Part shown: positions 59,002 to 64,000 of the stretch, piece after piece
Layout of the letters: each line of letters opens with the position of its first letter
Numbering within the stretch: the first letter of the stretch is position 1
From: Clitopilus passeckerianus
Taxonomy: Eukaryota; Basidiomycota; Agaricomycetes; Agaricales; Entolomataceae
Assembly: GCA_944990035.1 (NCBI GenBank)
Contig: CALYLX010000055.1
Coordinates: forward strand, 1 to 64,000
Reading direction: 5' to 3'
Length of the DNA stretch: 64,000 nucleotides
Notes under the pieces: generated by a model
Database searches by the model: none
The model's input: the letters and a program-made list of their open reading frames with translations, nothing else
What the model was told of the DNA's origin: nothing
Program-made: the position numbers and the translations under genes

Positions 59002-60543
59002 ATGCAAGTAGAATCCAGTCGACAAGGCTTGGTAAACGCTTCCCAGGCGCGACAACGCCGTCGAAAATCAAAGGCGGTTGCTTCTCAAGGCGAGATGCCT
59101 GAGAAAAGTCCCTTGGTGGAGGAAGCGCTCGGACATCTAGACGATAAATCAAGCTATAGGGAGTTGCTTCGCTGTGGGAGTGACTACGCACAGAGCGTGT
59201 TGAATGGCTTTCAACAGGTACGGTCTTGATGGCCATTCAATGCACTGACGCTTACTCTGTGTATCTTTTAGCATGTTGCCAATGCCTCGCCTCAGGCCGC
59301 TGAATCTGCTGAATGGCGCAAGGCGGTTGTAGCAATGCAGAGGTTCTCAAGAAGAGCTCATATATTTCCATCTGTGTTCAATCTCCGGGGTGTTCAGCTT
59401 GTTGATGAGGACCCATTTGCCTGGGGAGGGTATGGTGATGTTTATCGCGGGACATGGAAGGGGAAAAAGGTGTGCGTGAAGGCTGTTCGAGTCAATCAAA
59501 CTCTGGACCGTATCATGAAGGTAACTCTTTTCCGAACGATCTCAACGACGAATCTGACCTCGAGCATTTCAGGTCTACTCCAAGGAAGCAATCTTGTGGA
59601 GGCAGCTATCTCATGAAAATGTGCTACCGTTTTATGGGGCATGTAATATCGGCTTAAAGAGATGCCTCGTGGCACCATGGTTAGCGAATGGAAACGTCAT
59701 TCAATACCTGTCGGCAAATCCCAACGCTGTGCGAATCCACCTGGTACGCATTCCCCTTGCTCTCAAGATTTCGCTTGACTCAACCCACGTTACAGGCCAC
59801 GGATATTGCGAGGGGTCTCGATTACTTACATGCGCTGAAAGGGGTAAGTCAAACTACGACCAATGATTCTACTGGATATGAACCAACGTTATTAGGCCAA
59901 TGTTCTCGTTGGTGACAGAGGACAAGCAGTTCTAGCGGACTTCGGGCAGGCTTCGGTCGTGGACAGCACTATTCCTCATTGGAGCACACAAACGCCTGCA
60001 GCATCCCGAGGAGGGACGATCCGATGGCAAGCCCCGGAACTCGTCGAGGAAGAGAGCAGGAACGACAAACGACCTCACAACACCAAGAAGAGTGATATCT
60101 ATGCGTTCGGCTGCACATTATATGAAGTGGGTCATTTCGTATATGGCTGCCTTCAAGAGTATTCATTGTCGACTTTTCAGATATATTGCGGTCAGGTGCC
60201 GTACCATGAGATATGCAACGAAATCACTGTTGCGTTCGCAAAGGTTAAGGGCCTGACTCCCTCCCGACCCAAGGAAAGCCACCCTGCATGGGCGGTATGG
60301 GGGCTAGATGCCGAGCTCTGGGAGCTTCTTCTGACCTGCTGGGATAGTGATCCAGCATCCCGATCACCGGTTTCCGATATATGGAAGCAGTTAGCTGCAT
60401 TTCAGGAGGTGGAAGGACGCAAGGAAACATGGAAGGAAACGCCAGACGGTCTACGGGATGGACAACCACGTCATAGATTCACTGACGCTCGCAAAGCCAC
60501 CATCAATAATCAAGCGCCTGCTGGCCACCTTTTTTTTTTTTGA
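59002..60543 (+). CDS. TKL-like kinase lacking the HxD catalytic loop (pseudokinase candidate)
   Basis: Residues about 1-95 are Ser/Arg-rich and helical. The kinase domain has a glycine loop (WGGYGDVYRGTWKGK), VAIK-type Lys (KVCVKAVRV), a regulatory helix (EAILWRQLSHENVLPFYG), DIARGLDYLHALKG, ADFGQAS, GTIRWQAPEL and KKSDIYAFGCTLYE. The expected VHGDLKG between YLHxx and xNVLV is absent: the exon ends at LHALKG and the next begins ANVLV. No missing piece is visible in the intron between, which is a clean 52 bp. DFG is kept, so ATP and Mg binding may persist while the catalytic Asp is gone. The first exon start (59002) is the first ATG in frame; an upstream exon cannot be excluded. The stop lies in a run of T bases. 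Confidence 0.7.
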
Positions 60544-61049
60544 TCCGACACGCGAGTAGCGTCTATGATCTCTCTATATGTCTATTACCGTCGAGGCCTG
60601 ACAGGTGGCTGTACTGCTTTCATGACGTCACAGATAGATTGAATAGATTGAATAGAAAGAAGGCTTGGTCACACACACCTCGAGTTCGTTGACGAGGGTT
60701 TGTGGGTTCATCATGAAATTGAACTTGAAAACAACAGGAAGAGGTATGATGATAGATGAGATACGGTAGATACGCAGGATAAGAGCGGTAACTACTAAGC
60801 GCTAAGCATTGACACAGGAGGTGAGTGGCATTGGAGACTGATTCACCGCAGGAACGCAAAATATGTACAAATCTCGAATCCGACAAGTCGTCTATGGGTG
60901 CCCCTGACAAGCACTAGAAGTAATCGTCATTGAGCTCCGTACAAGTCCTGCTGCTCGTGCAGATGGTTGGTCCTCTCCAGCCAATGCTATCGCTAAGAGT
61001 TTGTTCGGTCAGAATTCTGATCTGCTACGAGTTTGTAGAGTGACATACT

Positions 61050-61583
61050 ATTGATCCCACTTATCTTGAGCCAGAGCGAATCTTTGAGAAAGTGGCGGAG
61101 GCATTAAGGCTATTCGCGTCTACATCTTCGGGCTTGCCGGAGGTGGTGAGCGATCCCGGCCTTGGATGGGTCGGCATCGGTGGAATAGCTAGAATAGAGC
61201 CAGAACATATTGATACCAGGGAGGTCAGCCTTGGAGTTCTGGATGACCTTGCCATCCTGGATGTAGATGCAGCGGATCGCCTGAGAGTACTGGTAGCAAA
61301 GTTGCTGTTGGTGATAAGCTGGGTGGCGATGTATCTTCTTGGTATCGAGTAAGTCGGGTTCCAGCTGTTCCCAGCGTAGGAGTTGGCGAACTCGAGGTGT
61401 TGTGCGTACAGTCCCAGCTAACATCAAGGGTGACGCCACCTTTGCATCCGGTAATGCAACCGCGGCTCTTGAAACACTTCCTCCAGGGAGGGCGGGGTGC
61501 TTTTCAGCAGTAGGAGTTCCCACCTGCTGAGCAGAGGCGACAGCAAGGAAAGAGAGGGCTAGGAAGGTGGATTTTGGGAACAC
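61050..61583 (-). pseudogene. GH7 cellobiohydrolase, decayed copy
   Basis: The minus strand carries a signal peptide (FPKSTFLALSFLAVASA) followed by the GH7 mature start QQVGTPTAEKHPALP. The initiation codon position reads GTG, not ATG. Two frame changes then occur: WRKCFKSRGCITG and NSYAGNSWNPTY lie in different frames. Downstream pieces IQDGKVIQNSKADLPGI, FWLYSSYSTDADPSKAG and SGKPEDVDANSLNASATFS match later parts of GH7. The order of pieces is right but about 300 residues of the catalytic domain between NPTY and KVIQNSK are missing. With lost start, frameshifts and a large deletion it is not functional. It indicates ancestry from a cellulose-degrading fungus. Confidence 0.75.
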
Positions 61584-62637
61584 TTCGATGGAACAAGGTT
61601 GTGGGTGTGGGTCGCTTCATGGTGGACGGCGCGAAGCTTTTATACGAACAAGGGCGAGTGATATCCAGTGCTTGGGAATATCGCCTGCTATGGCGAGGGA
61701 GTGAGGTTGAGCGTCGCTGGCTTTGGTTGAACCATTGGCAATCATTGAGTGGACACCAAGGGACATGCCAGACATTGGCCGGGGGACTTTTGACTTGCTT
61801 TCGCCCAGGTGATCAAAGGAGGGCTTGTGTCCAATTAGAGGCCTTCCTAAGAGGCTATAGGTGGCGGTGAATTGAGGTGAGGATGCTATTGGGAGCAAAG
61901 CTACGCATTTCGAATGGTTGTTCCTAGGGCTTATCGTTTGGAGGGTCTTTCGTTAGGAATCTTTAGCCCTTGAGAAAGCAAGCAACAGTAGCACGAAGCT
62001 CACGAGCAAGATGGAGGACACTTAACCAATGATGACTTTTATCACCAAGGGGGAACGAGCGAAACGAGCGAAACAACCCGTTCTTCTGCGTCGCCTGGCC
62101 GGGCACTTTGAGGTCAGCCGTGGGAATTGAGAGCCATATTTGGGCTTAACACTAGGAATCACACTTTCACTCCTTGGGGAAAACATGCTGCTTCGTCTGA
62201 CCCTCAAGGCCTCAGGCCTCAGCGCTCAGCTTGCACTCCAGCTACAACAGGAGTAACTGAGACACGCTTCTAGTGATGTAACATTGTAAGGTGGCGGCTG
62301 CCTCGTGCTGGATTTGACATGGCTGTACTATCAATATATCAACACAGGCTCATCGAAGCACACCTAGGCCTGCTGGTCCTGGTCAACGCGAAAGCTAAAA
62401 TGAAAAGTGCTGTAAACTAGGTGATTCACTCCTCTAACCCACGTGATTTCAGCGTTGTGATACTGGAATTCACACAAGCCAAGAAAACCTGTGCTACCCA
62501 CAAGCTACTCAAATATACAAATGACTTTACTGCATCCTGCAGATTTTCCCCACGTAGAAGTGCGCTACCACCGTACTACAGCCAGCGAAGACACTGAGGG
62601 TTGAAAGTGAACAAGTAGCCAAGAAAATTCGTTTAGA
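61584..62637. other. intergenic, former GH7 promoter
   Basis: Begins with the 5' flank of the GH7 remnant (an AAGCTTTTATACG TATA-like stretch near 61635). The part at 61990-62100 resembles 52466-52590. No supported ORF. Confidence 0.45.
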
Positions 62638-64000
62638 ATGGCACCTGACGTAACGTGCTCCCGCTGTGAGCGCCAGAATCTCACCAAGAAGACTCGCCTC
62701 CAAACGAAAGCCAATTGTGACCACGAGACGAGCAACGTTGACCCAGCGGAGACCCGTAACGAGTATGATTCTTCCTTCGTCAAGCTGGCCGGCTCTGATG
62801 GCCCCGAGGAATTAGATCCAACTTATTCTCAGGCGCATCCCAAGTCAAACTTAAAGGCAATAAGATAACCAGCGCTGGCGGAAACATCTTCAATCTGGTG
62901 ACGAACATGATTCCACCAAACGCCTCGGGTAAGTTTGGCGGCCCCAAAATCGTGGCATTTCCTGCATACATAATGGTGCCGCCGAATTAATAGGGAATAA
63001 TGGCCCAATTTCCAACCCTCCGCTGATTGTACGTATCAACACCGTCAGGAACTTGATAAGAATTCTAATCGTGGCCCAGGTATTCATATTGTTACTGCTG
63101 ATAGGTTTCCGGAAACGACGATCCGGCGTGGCTATTGTTCATAAACAACCTTCATCCTCTGCCTCCATCCTACCTGCTCAGCTTCAACTGAAACTCGGCG
63201 CAGATGCCCAACCTATCAACGAGATCTACTCTCGATTGCTTTCACCTAGGCGGGAGGGGTATCCGTTGTGGTCCCCTTCTCCTCCTAAAAACCTTCCACT
63301 AGCATACCGCAAGGAGGGAATTAGCATCGGCGATGTTGGGCTCATAAACTCAAGCGGGCAATTTGACTTCTTGTTCAATATCTATCTTGGCGCGGATGAC
63401 GAAATCAACGGCAATCTTGTTCCTGATGGATTCAAGCCACTTCCGAGATACATGCCAAGAGATACATACGCCGCCACTGAATGGAGGTCCGGGAAACATT
63501 TCGTCAATGGCGCTGTGGAAACCTTGTGTCCAAGGTCAGTATCTTCTATACACCCTCTGACACGGTTTCAATCTAACTGTTGACCGGACAGTGATTCTAA
63601 CCAAGGCGAGGGCAGATTTGCTTTTAGGTGCCGAGCGGCTGAAGGGGCGACACTCGTTCTTCCCGAAGGTGGCTGTGGAGAAGATTTGTGCAACATCAAC
63701 GAGTTGTATCAATATGGATACGCCAGCGCTCGTAGCTGGTACTTCTATGCAAACAAGATTCGAGGCAGACAGGCGCCAAACGGCTCTCTTTACCTCATTA
63801 CCGGACACCATAAAGCTCGTTCATGGGGTGTCGCGGCGTTTCAAGGAGTCTCTGGTTCTTGCAGTTTTGACCTCAATTTTGCGCCGGCTCCGGACAAATC
63901 TCCCTCCAACTTCCCCTACGTCTGGAACCAGACCGCTCTAGCAGAAACAAAGGAAGGCCCGCCGGTAGATCGCACGTTTCGCACGAACGAACCGACAAAT
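62638..64000 (+). CDS. uncharacterised Agaricomycete family protein, second copy (truncated by window end)
   Basis: Paralogue of the gene at 2813-4756, in opposite orientation. Exon 1 (62638-62755) and exon 2 (from 62833) give MAPDVTCSRCERQ.. joined to KGNKITSAGGNIFNLV, matching ITSAGGSVVNI of the first copy. Shared blocks follow: RLLSPRREGYPLW, GISIGDVGLINSSGQFDFLF, LVLPEGG, GSLYLITGHHKARSWGV and the start of a Trp-containing strand region. The intron near 63536-63591 sits where the first copy also has one. Exon edges between 62929 and 63120 are not fixed; a hydrophobic frame there (IRILIVAQVFILLLLIGF) could be intron read-through. The window ends before the THDxxW tail. Function unknown. 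Confidence 0.75.

Overview
This window is nuclear DNA of a filamentous basidiomycete, most likely an Agaricomycete. Genes carry many short introns (about 45-65 bp, GT...AG, branch sites like CTAAC/CTGAC). Histones H3 and H4 form a divergent pair with introns. The gene content fits mushrooms: an S53 tripeptidyl peptidase, a MYND protein, several cytochrome P450s, a TKL-type kinase, remnants of a GH7 cellulase, and two members of an uncharacterised family I know from Agaricomycetes. Spliced models were built by eye from reading frames, splice consensus and family conservation, so exon edges are estimates.

Layout. 0-9 kb: an intron-containing tRNA-Lys(CTT), a charged coiled-coil protein, a C2H2 zinc-finger gene, a member of the Agaricomycete family, and a Sir2-type deacetylase. 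9-17 kb: a UbiC-like-fold membrane protein, the H3/H4 pair, and a large Doa10-type ER ubiquitin ligase. 17-25 kb: mostly empty, with one secreted sedolisin. 25-43 kb: a housekeeping and nuclear block with an acidic-tailed protein, exosome Rrp4, a MYND protein, the exon-junction protein Y14, an HP1-like chromodomain protein, a serine-rich nuclear-type protein, a TPR protein with an NLR-like N-terminal helical domain, a periodic amphipathic membrane protein, and a second tRNA-Lys(CTT). 43-64 kb: an accessory region with two small secreted proteins, a decayed and an intact copy of a short-chain dehydrogenase (SDR), three P450 copies (two intact, one dead), two cellobiohydrolase remnants, a kinase missing its catalytic loop, and a second copy of the Agaricomycete family running off the end.

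How it fits together. The first 43 kb is largely conserved cell machinery (chromatin, RNA processing, ER quality control). The last 20 kb looks like a birth-and-death zone of duplicated genes. Its most coherent unit is an intact SDR transcribed away from P450 copy A, with a tandem copy B and an inverted dead copy C. All three P450 promoters carry a GTCAC-N5-GTGAC palindrome (one arm degenerate in C) 165-180 bp before the ATG. This suggests shared control of a small oxidative (detoxification or secondary metabolism) module. I found no CRISPR array, origin or intact transposon.
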